In this document: positions 22,701 to 32,774 of the stretch, piece by piece
Numbering within the stretch: position 1 is the first letter of the stretch
How the letters are laid out: the number at the start of each line of letters is the position of its first letter
From: Scolanthus callimorphus
Taxonomy: Eukaryota > Cnidaria > Anthozoa > Actiniaria > Edwardsiidae
DNA length: 64,000 nt
Assembly: GCA_033964015.1 (NCBI GenBank)
Contig: CM066913.1
Location: forward strand, 4,315,169 to 4,379,168
Reading direction: 5' to 3'
Translations under genes and position numbers: made by a program
The notes under the pieces: generated by a model
The model's input: only the letters and a program-made list of their open reading frames with translations
Databases searched by the model: none
Told to the model about the DNA's origin: nothing

Positions 22701-24314
22701 TCATAGATTCTGCAATCCTATCCCGGTTTTTACTGACAGATGCGGGGCAGTAGGCAACACCTCTGCTGATTCATACTTCCCGCTTAGTGTGTTGTTGACA
22801 GATCTCAATGAAGATATGCTCATTAAATGTGACGTCATACGAGCGACCTAAAGCTCCTCATGATACGGGAAAATATGGAGTTCAACGCGTGCCGGGTGCA
22901 ATTTCAGCTATCTTTAGTTTGAGAGGGGGCATAATTTGTTAACATATGACAGCTAACTTTCAAAGTTAACAATCAAAAAATAGATTCATCTGCTCCAGTG
23001 CATCGGACGCCCGGACTAGGCGATGAAGGCTTCTGTTGATGGGCTCCCTGTGCATATGGCTAGACCTAGTGGAGTAGACGGAGGCTTCTGTTGATGGCCA
23101 TTTAGTCTTTGCAGAAAACCGCCGGATAATCTAGTACATCGGATTTGTATAGCATCAGAACCTCCTACAGTTCGCAGAAACCTCTAACGCGGAGTGTGCA
23201 GAAGCTCGACGATAATCAAAAGGCAGTCTTATATCAAGAGTCCATTACCAAAAGTAAGAATCTGGCATTAGTGTTGTTCCAATCAGGGTTAGAAAAGAGT
23301 CTATTTTAGTGTTTTCTTGGTTTGATTAGCTTTCAGCTAGCCGAATTTTTATGAGAAATTGTGTTGACTAATATCGGAGATTCTTACTCTTGGTAATGGA
23401 CTCTAATAAACGTTTGCCCCAGTGGAGTTCTAAGGGTTCCTAAAACACCAGCTGCCCATGCAAAACTAAACTTTTATAATCAGGAGCAAGGGAAGTAGGA
23501 CTAACTGTATGTGTATTCTAGAGTTCGATGAGCCATTCGGAAAAGGGATAGAGCGTACCGGGGCACGGTTAGTCGTGCTACCTGTCAACCATCGAGATTG
23601 TTCTAGGCATTTCACTGAGAAAAAGCCCGTGCGTAAGTTGAAAAAATTAATAAATAAGTAAGACGTAACAGATTTGCCTCAGGTGGTACGGCTGACGTCG
23701 ACTTCATGAAACGCTTTCAGAATGATTAAAATCTTTCAACAAATCTAGACAAGTGATCTTTAAGATGGAATACTGTTATTGTAGTCTAAATATTAACATG
23801 CAGCGAAAGGGATATAGTTTAAATAAGAAGAAATGCCACCGCGATATATACAAAAGGGCATCCGACAGCAAAATGCGCACACACACCGTTAGATCATATT
23901 AATACGATACTTCCATTGCACCGGCCTCTAATCATCTTGTGCGACAAAAATCGATCGAGTGTACCGTTTTAAAGACACGGGACCCGTATTGCACCAACAA
24001 AAAGGTTCGCTTTGTGGCTTGAATATATTAATGCCATGAATTCTTGCCTGTAAACTGTGTTTTAAAAAGTTTTAAAACTTTACTCTCGAGCAAACTGAAT
24101 GCCTAAAAAGTTTCCTGTAACTTCCTTTTCTCTATAAGCAACTGTTGTATCATCGTGTGCTGTGAGGAATATGCCAGAGGAATATTTGGTGCCATCTCAA
24201 ATCGAAAATGAATTAGATGAAGATGAGGGAATTAACCCTAGTCTTACCTGCTGCAGGAAGTACAAGGGATAGAAAACACGCCAGTAATGTGTAAAACTCG
24301 ATTGCGGTTTTCAT
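18385..24314 (-). CDS. Small signal-peptide, single-pass membrane protein, unit 1 copy
   Basis: Exon 1, 24248-24314, begins MKTAIEFYTLLACFLSLVLP, a textbook signal peptide, and ends in phase 1 before GTAAGAC. The next exon, 19106-19211, continues in phase with ALDQYETIILIVA and one strong transmembrane helix ending IQIYK. A third exon, top at 18477, gives EINNEDYVEGVTMKES and, if unspliced further, stops at 18385. The predicted protein is under 100 residues with almost no ectodomain. Relative to unit 2 the transmembrane exon lacks one base before its donor (AAAAG against AAGAAG). A MITE sits 4 bp before the third exon and a 3.4-kb element lies in the first intron. I do not recognise the family. 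Confidence 0.55.
18482..18883. mobile_element. PIF/Harbinger-type MITE at a splice acceptor
   Basis: GGGACCGATCGTTTATTACG and its inverted copy bound the element. TAA occurs at 18479-18481 and 18884-18886. Unit 2 has the uninterrupted site (ctcctaaatatcgg, around 32817-32827). The core has long G and C runs. The insertion falls 4 bp outside the third exon of the small membrane-protein gene, replacing the native polypyrimidine/branch region but leaving the AG. Confidence 0.85.
19648..20100. mobile_element. MITE with poly-G inverted ends and 9-bp target duplication
   Basis: GTAAAAGCC lies on both sides (19639-19647 and 20101-20109). The ends are CCGGGG... with a 49-G run at 19650-19698 and a matching C run at the right. 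Inside these, TAGGGGTGCTCGTCG is inverted at the right. The word ggtattttttagggg is repeated internally. The 9-bp duplication points to a Mutator-like transposase acting in trans. Confidence 0.75.
20110..21840 (+). repeat. 128-bp satellite array, about 14 units
   Basis: The word ggcatacaggcaag marks units at 20176, 20304, 20432, 20560, 20685, 20808, 20937, 21060, 21185, 21313, 21434, 21561 and 21685, with a degenerate last unit near 21780. Spacing is 120-129 bp, most often 128. Units also share atgccccagtatgaagcgac and accaaaatatagcatctga. The last unit is the most diverged. Confidence 0.95.
22863..23106. repeat. Block shared with unit 2 (33397-33601)
   Basis: This duplicated intronic DNA contains gcatcggacgcccggacta and ends at ctagacctagt in both units. 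After that point the units diverge completely. No exon is apparent. Confidence 0.7.
23107..24247. other. Unit 1-specific stretch, no gene seen
   Basis: The first 930 bp have no counterpart in unit 2, which carries the DIRS-type remnant instead. Similarity resumes near 24045 (cttgcctgtaaact). I see no exon with good borders; it is read as the first intron of the small membrane-protein gene. Confidence 0.4.
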
Positions 24315-24558
24315 TGTGAATTATAACAACTGTGGCGGTGCCCAATATCAATGAACATCAATTCGTCTTGAACTATCCTGATCAATTGCTTGGTAGCGTT
24401 CAGTTACTGCAGGGAGCTTATGCAAATTCTGACAACATTCCTTTACTTGCTCGACCGTAGCAAAGAACAAAACACTTCGTTGTTTCTAGAACTAGTCGTG
24501 ACGCATTCATAAGTGATTTCATCTGATTGTTAAGGGATTTGTCATGGCAAAATAGCTT

Positions 24559-27500
24559 CACACTCGTTACGAACCACGTTAATGAGGAAACTTAGTTCGA
24601 TTCTGCGCACTAGGTTCAAGCACCAATTTAATTGATTCAGTAGACAAATTAGTATTCAGCTTGAGAAGGCAGACTTAAACGAAACATAGCAACACGAGTG
24701 GGAGCATTAGTTTTTCCCTTTATATTTCACTGTAAGGGAAAGAATGGCGCCCCCTTATTAGTCAGACATTATGATCAAAGTTGACAATATCCCATACAGT
24801 GGACGGTTTAAGGATCGAGTATTTGTAGGAATGAATAAATTTGCCTCAAAGCGTTGCTATGCAAATCGGGGTTATCTTGAAAACCTTCAACGCGCGTGCA
24901 AACGTCTCCCGCAATTTATGACTAACTCGGCATTTTCCCAACGAAACGAAGCCTCACACAATTTGTAACAATGTTTCCTTGAGATAATGTGCTACAACGA
25001 ATTTTAATCCGGTACGGTTTAACATATTATTCCACAAGTTTTGATACCCACTTTGTCTCAAATTTCCACATGAATAGGCTCATATATTGCCGTGTTGTTG
25101 CTCCATAACATTGCTTTATAAATTTGAAAACATTATTATGTTTGCCTCTAAAAAACATGTATCTAGCTGGAAATATAATCAGAAAGTAACCTGCTATTTG
25201 TGCTCGGGATTTGGGGTTTCTTTGTAATATATACACTGCAAATGCGGCACTTCGGTCGAGAATCCTATACGCGCGCCTTGATTCAATTGAACATACACAA
25301 TTAAACATAAACATTCAAATGCGCACTCCATTCAGATATTATAAATCCATTCAGATATGGACAATACATTCAATTTGAAAATAATTTTACATTTAAAAAG
25401 TAATCTTGCTCAATAATTCTAAAGAATGAAAACAGTCTATGTGCTTAAACCTAAATTATAAAATAATAATAATAAGAAGAATGATAACTATAACCAGCAA
25501 AGCTAGCTAACGTAGTAAACTAGATTCGTTGTTGTTTTCTAGATAAAAAGTATAACAATAATAAGGGATATTTGAAAGATTGTCTCAAAGGCGATGGCGA
25601 TGAAATTAGTTGTTTATGTTATATACCACAAGACCTACCAGTCCCTCTACCATTTTCTACGCCTGTCATTCGTGGAAATTCAAAAGTGGCAGTTGAATAT
25701 TCCCAAAGAACATGCCCAATGATTCAGAATAGAAAGTACATGGCCACGATAAAGACGGCAAGTTGGATTGTGCATCCAAGTTTTTTGAGGTGCGAATTTT
25801 GCCGCTGAGTCTAGAGGGGAAACCAGTTCTACAGAATCTGTGAAAATCACCCATATCCTGGTCTGGTTAAAAAACATAAATATCGCAACATGGTTGCAAG
25901 AAATCTTTGAAAAATAATACGCACAAATCTATTCCCTTTCCTGGTGTGGGAAATGACCTAACCCCCACCCACCCCAAACATAGGCTTCATACTCTCGTCC
26001 TCTACGTCGGTCCACATGGGAATTCGCAGTCGAACTTTACCAAAGAACAGTCCCAATAAACTAATAAACTAACTAGAACTTCAAGTTCTTGCATCACATC
26101 TTTATAAAATACTTTTCAACAAAACATGTTCCAGACGTGAAAACCTTGTGATTCCCAGTTTTTTCTCTGTTCCATGAAAAGAGGAGAGGAAAGAAAAAAC
26201 TAAAAAGAAGCTTTTTCGTGTCAATACCTAAATGGTCGTTCATCTTCCTACGGCAGGGGGCGACTAGAGAAAGACTCCGGGTTTATTAAGTTGGGAACCC
26301 CAAGCCCTTCAAATCGGATTAATCTTAATGCTTGCAACCTATGAGGAACAACTACAGAATGTAGGATAGAGGGGATGGGAACGTAGCACTCCATCTCAGC
26401 AGGTCATGATAGAAACTATAGGTACTAATCACGCTAGCTGAAAATTGATATTGAAGCACACGTTGGTGGATTGCATGGTACACATGTTTAACTGCAAGAA
26501 TCATGTCTTAACTACAAATCGCCATCTATACCAAATGGGGTTTCATCAGTCCAACTACTCTCAGGCTATATTCGCTATGTAATGCTTCCTTGTGTACATT
26601 GCTCACCAGCTCACAGATATTACGCAGCATGTACACATGTGATGTAAGAACCAAACCAATAACTATTTTTAAACTCTTATCCTGTAAAATGGCCTCTTAG
26701 TACAATCACCAGGGGCGTAGCTACCAATACACAAAGTACGCAACTGCGTACTATTAACATTTTCACTTTGATATACTACTCTCTTGCTACGCCCCTGACG
26801 ACCAAGATCCAGAAAACGTGCGTGCACTACAAAACGCCATAGCATTGTGGACAGGGCTGTATTCCTGTATCTTTGGTTGGAGACAAACCAATTCAACAAT
26901 CGACATGGCTGACTCAACAAATGATGAATGAAGTTTAATCAGATCAGTGTTCAAACGGTTTTGCCCCAGCCTTATCCACCTTTTTTGTGTGTTTCCATGG
27001 TGATCGTCTTGAATTCTTTTCCGAAGCCATGTAAAGAGGAAAATAACGCATTTTAGCTCCATTTAGAGAATTGAATTCTAGTGCGGATTTTAAGAAATGG
27101 CGAAATAGGAACGTTGAGGGGTTTCTGAGAACACAAAATTTGAGATAAAATTATACTAGCAGCGCAGCTGTTTGCACATGATACCGTTGACTGTGCTGTG
27201 CTTAGTGTACCAGGCCAATAACAGTAGCTAGCGAATGAAATAAAACGATATAAATTGTGTGACATTGGCAGTTTGCCCATATCTGAATGGATTTATTTAG
27301 AGCTCGCATTTTGAGTGTTATGTTTATTGTGTATGTAATTGTGTATGTACCGAGAGTGCCGCATTTGCAGTCTAAATATTACAAAAGAAACCCCAAATCC
27401 CGAGCACAAATAAGCAGGTTACTTTCTGATTACATTTCCAACTAGATACATGTTTTTTAGAGGCAAACATAGTAATGTTTTAAATTTATCAAGCAATATT

Positions 27501-28042
27501 ATGGAGTAACAACATAGCAATGAGCCTATTCATGTGGAACTTTTGAGACAAAGTGGGTATCAAAACTTGTCGAATAATATGTTAAAACCGTACCGGATTA
27601 AATTCGTTGTAGCACATTATCTCAAGGAAACATTGTTACAAATTGTGTGAGGCTTCGTTTCGTTGGGAAAATGCCGAGTTAGTCATAAATTGAGGGAGAA
27701 GTTTGCACGCGCGTTGAAGGTTTTCAAGATAACCCCGATTTGCATAGCAACGCTTTGAGCAAAATTATTCATTCCTACAAATACTCGATCCTTAAACCGT
27801 CCACTGCATGGGATATTGTCAACTTTGATCATAATGTCTGACTAATAAGGGGGCGTCATTCTTTCCCTTACAGTGAAATATAAAGGGAAAAACAAATGCT
27901 CCCACTCGTGTTGCTATGTTTCGTTTAAGTCTGCCTTCAAGTTGAATACTAATTTGTCTCCTGATTCAATTAAATTGGTGCTTGGACGTAGTGCGCAGAA
28001 TCGAACTAAGTTTCCTCATTAACGTGGTTCGTAACGAGTGTG
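24559..28042. mobile_element. 3.5-kb long-TIR (foldback-like) element, exact ends known
   Basis: Inverted arms are about 24559-25362 and 27274-28042, beginning CACACTCGTTACGAACC. AGCTT is duplicated at 24554-24558 and 28043-28047. Unit 2 holds the empty site with a single AGCTT at 37459-37463. The core (about 1.9 kb) has only short frames with no recognised domain and a nested CAGGGGCGTAGC MITE. A 5-bp duplication with arms of about 0.8 kb and CACACT ends is not a combination I can assign. Confidence 0.9.
26710..26797. mobile_element. 88-bp MITE, CAGGGGCGTAGC family
   Basis: CAGGGGCGTAGCTA at the left and its inverted form TTGCTACGCCCCTG at the right. It is nested in the 24559-28042 element. 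Same family as 38326-38597. Confidence 0.75.
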
Positions 28043-29112
28043 AGCTTGGGGGCCTAAACAAGCGATGTAGGACAGATTAAAAAAAACAACTAGATTTTTT
28101 CCTATGTGCCCAGCTCTCAGAGCTCTCACAGTCTTGGAAAAAAAAAATCGAGTTCCCGACGAGCACTCCTCCCGGGCTCTACATGCTTCTTTCATAAATT
28201 TCATCATGTCACATGTGATGTAAAAAACACTCCCCCCTTCTTGATTTGTAAAAAAGTGTGCAACTTGACACAAAGTCAAACAATTTTGGTCGACAAAAAG
28301 GGAACTTGATGTGAAAGTCTCCAAATTAGTTCTAAAAAAAGTAAACTTGTTTTTCTGTCACCTTTGGACTAGCTAAAGCCCTAAACCTTTTATTAGATTG
28401 AATTGCACGAAGCCACAGAGCGCGCCTATTTCCGTACAGTAGAGGAACTTAGGAATCCATTTGAGTTGGAAGATTCTCCCGTTCGAAAAGCAGGTCTCGA
28501 GTTGGTTTCTATGGAAACGGATATAACATCATGCAAGTTCCACGAGAGATGGATGATGAACAAGAATGACGCCAGATCACATGCGCGCTGCTACACGTTA
28601 AGCGTTCGGCGGTGGTCAGACAACATCTTTAAGTCAGGTAAGGCCTGTCTCCTTATCGTACCCAGAGCTCCCCGCGTCGCCACCTTCTCACCTCACGGGG
28701 GAGGCTCTGAAGTTACGCTAGAGACTTGCGCTAGAGATTTTGCTTAAGCACGATGCTAATTGAGTTAGCCAGGCGCGTGCTTAAAAACCTGCGGGGTGCC
28801 GGTTTGGGTTGTAGGTTAAAGAGATGTCATGTGTCTGTCATGACCTAGAGCTTGCCTGATTTACAGAACACAGACAACTGGTCATGAAAGACTTTATTAT
28901 CATCCTAACCCTACTGTTTATCTGGCAGAAGTCGAACAAGACGTCGGAATAGAGCCGGGCGCACAAGCTAGCGAGTGCCTGAGAGATCGAACACGAAAAA
29001 AGGAGCCGAGACTCATGTTGCAGTGAATGTTTCAGCTCACTTTGAATGACAACTGTCAAATTGTGTTTGCTTAGCACGGCTCAAGCGTACTTTTTTCGGG
29101 CATGTTGTAAAA

Positions 29113-29392
29113 CATGGACTGGTAAAACATGGACTGGACTGAGAAAACATGGACTGAGAAAACATGGACTGAGAAAACATGGACTGAGAAAACATGGACT
29201 GGGAAAACATGGACTGAGAAAACATGGACTGAGAAAACATGGACTGAGAAAACATGGACTGGGAAAACATGGACTGAGAAAACATGGACTGAGAAAACAT
29301 GGACTGAGAAAACATGGACTGAGAAAACATGGACTGAGAAAACATGGACTGAGAAAACATGGACTGAGAAAACATGGACTGAGAAACTGGGG
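29113..29392 (+). repeat. 15-bp minisatellite aaaacatggactgag, left array
   Basis: About 18 near-identical 15-bp units; some read gggaaaac in place of gagaaaac, and one partial unit occurs near the start. The array is preceded by cgggcatgttgt. Open frames across it on both strands are artefacts of a 15-bp (frame-preserving) unit. Confidence 0.95.
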
Positions 29393-30165
29393 AAACTGGC
29401 GGGAAAAACCTAGTGTCCTCGTAGAATACCACTTAATGATGCTAGATTCAGAAATATTTGAAAATTTCAAGCCAATCTGTGCTTAGGTATACAAGTTCAA
29501 GTCGCCACACGTTTCGTTTACGAATTCGTTCGACGCATACACTGGCATAGTGAGCTACAATTGTAGTTCATTCGAGTCTATTAGCTAACACACTAATCTT
29601 ACAGAATCGCCCGTATTTTTTTAACAAAGGTCATAGCAAATTCTTAGCCAAGTAGATACGGTTTACTTTAAATACACGCTGAATTCTGCGCTTGAGATCC
29701 CGAACGTGCAAAACAAACAACAACACCACACTTCATTCTTTGGGAAAGGAAGTTTATATCCAGCAGAAAACAGACCGAACATACATGCAAGCTACCGGAA
29801 AATAAACTTCATCCCACCAGATGTGACGGCTTTTGACCTTGAAACTTAATCGTCGTATAAAGTGTCATCCTCGGTGATAAACAATAAAGTGAGTAACGCT
29901 CGCCAGCTATCATGATGTCCATATCAAATTGAGACGGCTGACGGACTTCATAATGCATGAGCGATTGCTGATATTTTAAAACACCAGAGTGCTGGCTTTA
30001 TGAGCGTGTGCCTGCTTTCTGACGGGCTTCATGTTTGGAAAATACTCTCCATACTACATCATTTCCTGTTTTATGTTTGTCAACGCTATTTCGATGACTT
30101 TGTATTGTTCAGAATTGTTGTAATCACTTTGCGATTGATTTCACTCTTTTGGAACTAACTGTACC

Positions 30166-30318
30166 CATGTTTTCTCAGTCCATGTTTTCCCAGTCCATGT
30201 TTTCTCAGTCCATGTTTTCTCAGTCCATGTTTTCTCAGTCCATGTTTTCTCAGTCCATGTTTTCTCAGTCCAGTCCATGTTTTCTCAGTCCATGTTTTCT
30301 CAGTCCAGTCCATGTTTT
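30166..30318 (-). repeat. 15-bp minisatellite, right array, inverted
   Basis: About ten units of ctcagtccatgtttt, the reverse complement of the left array, followed by acaacatgccc, the reverse complement of the left array's flank gggcatgttgt. The two arrays are therefore arms of one inverted repeat about 1.2 kb across. Confidence 0.95.
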
Positions 30319-30414
30319 ACAACATGCCCTTTTTTCGGGCTTCAAACGCGCTGCGGCCCCTTTGACAAATTAGCAAATCATATCAAGTATCAAGCACGAA
30401 TTCTGACTATCTGT

Positions 30415-30503
30415 TAGGCCGGTCAGACTTCTAGCACGACTCTAGCGCGCTGTGTCTATGGCAACATAGCTAAGCACAGCATCTCTAGCTCAAGTCTGAC
30501 CGC
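30415..30503. repeat. 90-bp hairpin, MITE-like
   Basis: GGTCAGACTTCTAGC is answered by GCTCAAGTCTGACC. Internal words tctagcgcgctg / tagctaagcaca add partial pairing. Confidence 0.6.
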
Positions 30504-31376
30504 AACCTGTTTGATGGCTTAGTTGTCAAGGGGGGTTTCTTGACACAGAGTAGAAGTACTTGAAGACTCAAACAAGGTCGTGAGGTAACTGAAATTCACT
30601 TTTAGAAAATAACAGAATTCTTACAAGTTGAATATCGATAGAATATATATCAGTATTGTTCACAGTTCACAGAAGTAACTAAATCCTAGAGATTAACTCA
30701 AGAGTTGAGTTGTAACCTAGTTTCCATAAAACTTAAGGAAATATTTAATTAACAGCTGTAGTTGAAAGAGCTAGATAATAATTTATTAGAAAACCAAAAG
30801 AAACTCAAAAGGTAGAAAGAGTCAAGAGTCAATTTTTCTCTTGACACTTTGCTGACTGGGTTGATTTTGGACGTCATGCGTCAATGGCTGTCGCTGTCAC
30901 CAGAGGTGACGAATTCCCCAGAGTTTGGAAATCATGTTATATATTTTCTATTTCGGATCCTAAATTTCTCATCAACGCATATCAGGACCACATGAAAGTT
31001 TGTGAAGTTTCAGAAAGCAAACAAAATATATTATCTTTGATAAAACAAAAAGACGAACGTTGGAAATATTAATAGCCATATCACATATTTTCGCTCCATA
31101 TAGCATTGTGGGAGCATTGTCCGACTCCCGATCCAAAGAAGAGAAGGCCAGAATTGTTGACGAGTGTACAACCGAATGGAGGAAGAGGTAGCCAAATGTC
31201 TAAATGGGCCCGAGTACAATTAGCTTACTGTAGCTTACTTTAGTCTTAATTCGCGTTTCCCGCGAGCAGAGTCCAGTGAATACAAAGGAAAACAGGCGTC
31301 TACTCGTCTGTTTGAGTAGCAGTTTCCATATGATAGCCGATTCCATCACCATCGTCATCATTATATCATCCTATTC

Positions 31377-31925
31377 AGATACAGTCGAAGCTCTCTGTGC
31401 GACCGCTCTCGTAAGCGACCAGCTCCCATAACGACCATTTTTCCGAAACCCCGTTGGAATTGTCACACAAACTCTGTTATTTCAAGCTCTCGTAAGCGAC
31501 CGCTTTATCGATGCGACCAGCTCCGTTAGCGACCACAATTTAAAATCACCAACAGAGATGTTCTATTGTTTTAAGCTCTCGTAAGCGACCACAGACTTTT
31601 GTCTTTAAAACATCAGTCATCACCTCCAAAAAAAGCCAAACTGATACAAGCTGCACCGGTGAAATGCTATTTTCTATGTACATATTTGCATATTTGTCAT
31701 CTATTCTTAACTAAACTCGGGAAATAAATCAAACTATTTTAAGTATTAGCATCACATGATTTTTCTAAATTTATCGTACTAGGCTCTCGTAAGCGACCAA
31801 CAGCTATTGTTCAAGTACGGGAAGCCGCTTGGTGGTCGCTTACGGGCTAGCCGTTCTCGTAAGCGACCAGCTCCGTTAACGACCGCAATTTTCGGTTCCC
31901 GAGGTGGTCGCTTACGAGAGCTTAA
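31377..31925. mobile_element. TCGTAAGCGACC element, unit 2, inverted repeat
   Basis: Direct ctctcgtaagcgacc words on the left and inverted ggtcgcttacgagagc words on the right, with a TAATTTT-like AT-rich core. It looks like a complete MITE-like unit whose right half is missing in unit 1. Confidence 0.6.
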
Positions 31926-31985
31926 ATACGAAATGTGGCTGGCAATGCAAATATAGTTTGTGATTGCAGCGAAGTAAAATTTTTA

Positions 31986-31988
<3 letters not shown>

Positions 31989-32022
<34 letters not shown>
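31989..32022. repeat. 34-base C homopolymer
   Basis: An unbroken C run (G run on the other strand). Unit 1 has a shorter interrupted run near 17563-17592. Runs of this length are G-quadruplex prone and unreliable in assemblies. Confidence 0.9.
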
Positions 32023-32433
32023 AGCAAAAACAAAGGATGACCAAGGCTTGCCCGTGTATTTTTTATGAAAGAAGGTAGAAAATATTAATTTAAAAAAACA
32101 TCGAGAAATGATAAAAACTGGTTTCTTTATTTTTACAAAGCTGAGAAAAGTTCAATTCAATCAAGGAGGTATTGATACAGTGCTGATACAATCTAATCCG
32201 ACTCTAACAATACACTACGATAAATCTTTTCCATTTTTAAACTGCAATCTAAAAGAAATAAAATGCGGAAACAATAAGGGCTACATATGTTGCAATATGA
32301 ACATCTTATAAGGCATAGCCTGCTTGTCGGGTCTCCTGTACTGTTCCTACTTTCGCAATCTGAAAAAAAAAAGTAAAAACATGACTTGTAACAAGTGGCG
32401 TGTATTCTAAACGTGTTTGGGATTGGGGACTTA

Positions 32434-32666
32434 TGCCCCATTCACACCGCCGCTTAAACTAGTTTAAAGGTGGTTTAATTAAACTGGTTTAAATCCTTAT
32501 CTCCCAAGAAAAGACTGCTCCAAGGACAAAACTGAATAGACTGTACTTTACATGTTACCAAGTGATAATTTAGCTAGTAAGAGTTTATCGCAGTAAGAAA
32601 CTTGTCATGTTATCAGGCGAAGAAAAACCTTGTTTAACTAAACATGGTTTTGGTGTGAATGGGGTA
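32434..32666. mobile_element. PIF/Harbinger-type MITE, 233 bp, empty site in unit 1
   Basis: Ends TGCCCCATTCACACC and, inverted, TACCCCATTCACACC. TTA at 32431-32433 and 32667-32669. Unit 1 has the uninterrupted ggggacttagtcccg near 18325-18340. The insertion is therefore younger than the duplication. Confidence 0.9.
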
Positions 32667-32774
32667 TTAGTCCCGTGTCATTCAAACACCCTTGTCTCAC
32701 AATGAGAACTGCCTTAATCAAGCCTGGCGCTGCGCAGGATACAACTTATTCATTCTTTTGAATACAGGATTCTT

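Larger units (their letters stand above)
19475..22862. mobile_element. 3.4-kb satellite-bearing element, no target duplication
   Basis: It starts CATGAGGAGCTTT and ends with the exact reverse complement. Unit 2 has the unoccupied site: ttaaattt joined to atacggg at 33396/33397, with no duplicated bases. The interior contains a 453-bp MITE (19648-20100) and about 14 copies of a 128-bp satellite (20110-21840). No transposase frame is seen. A core tandem array without target duplication recalls Helentron-associated non-autonomous elements, but the inverted ends are unusual for those. Confidence 0.8.
16004..28199. repeat. Segmental duplication, unit 1
   Basis: This unit starts inside the right arm of the 13082-16169 element (catcgtgtcacatgtgatg) and ends at acatgcttctttcataaat. 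The same order of sequence recurs in unit 2 (28200-37597): SABATH exons 4-5, a TCGTAAGCGACC repeat, the small membrane-protein gene, a block with gcatcggacgcccggacta, and the signal-peptide exon. Unit 1 carries extra insertions at 18482-18883, 19475-22862 and 24559-28042. The segments 23107-24040 (unit 1) and 33602-36457 (unit 2) are not shared. Confidence 0.85.
28726..30850. mobile_element. 2.1-kb insertion carrying inverted minisatellites
   Basis: Unit 1 runs straight from ctctgaagtta (16508-16518) to gctgactggg; unit 2 has this insertion there and lacks about 20 bp of the unit 1 sequence. It contains two 15-bp minisatellite arrays in opposite orientation (29113-29392, 30166-30318) and a 90-bp hairpin (30415-30503). 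No transposase is recognised. It is probably composite, since the arrays and hairpin may be separate insertions. Confidence 0.6.
28397..31195 (+). pseudogene. SABATH-type methyltransferase, duplicated 3' fragment
   Basis: Exon 4 (28397-28637) is intact: it reads IELHEATERAYFRTVEELRN, then SPVRKAGLELVSMET and SVRRWSDNIFKSG before GTAAGG. Exons 1-3 are absent because the duplication began inside intron 3. The final exon (about 31104-31195) keeps SRSKEEKARIVDE, then loses one T (gagtgta against gagttgta), and its 3' end is deleted. A 2.1-kb insertion (28726-30850) separates the two exons. It cannot encode a full enzyme. Confidence 0.75.

Noticed and set aside
29037..29486. Long open frames on both strands with repeats such as SQSMF and KTWTE
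   Set aside because: They are produced by a 15-bp minisatellite, which keeps every frame open. No start context, no domain, and both strands are open equally.
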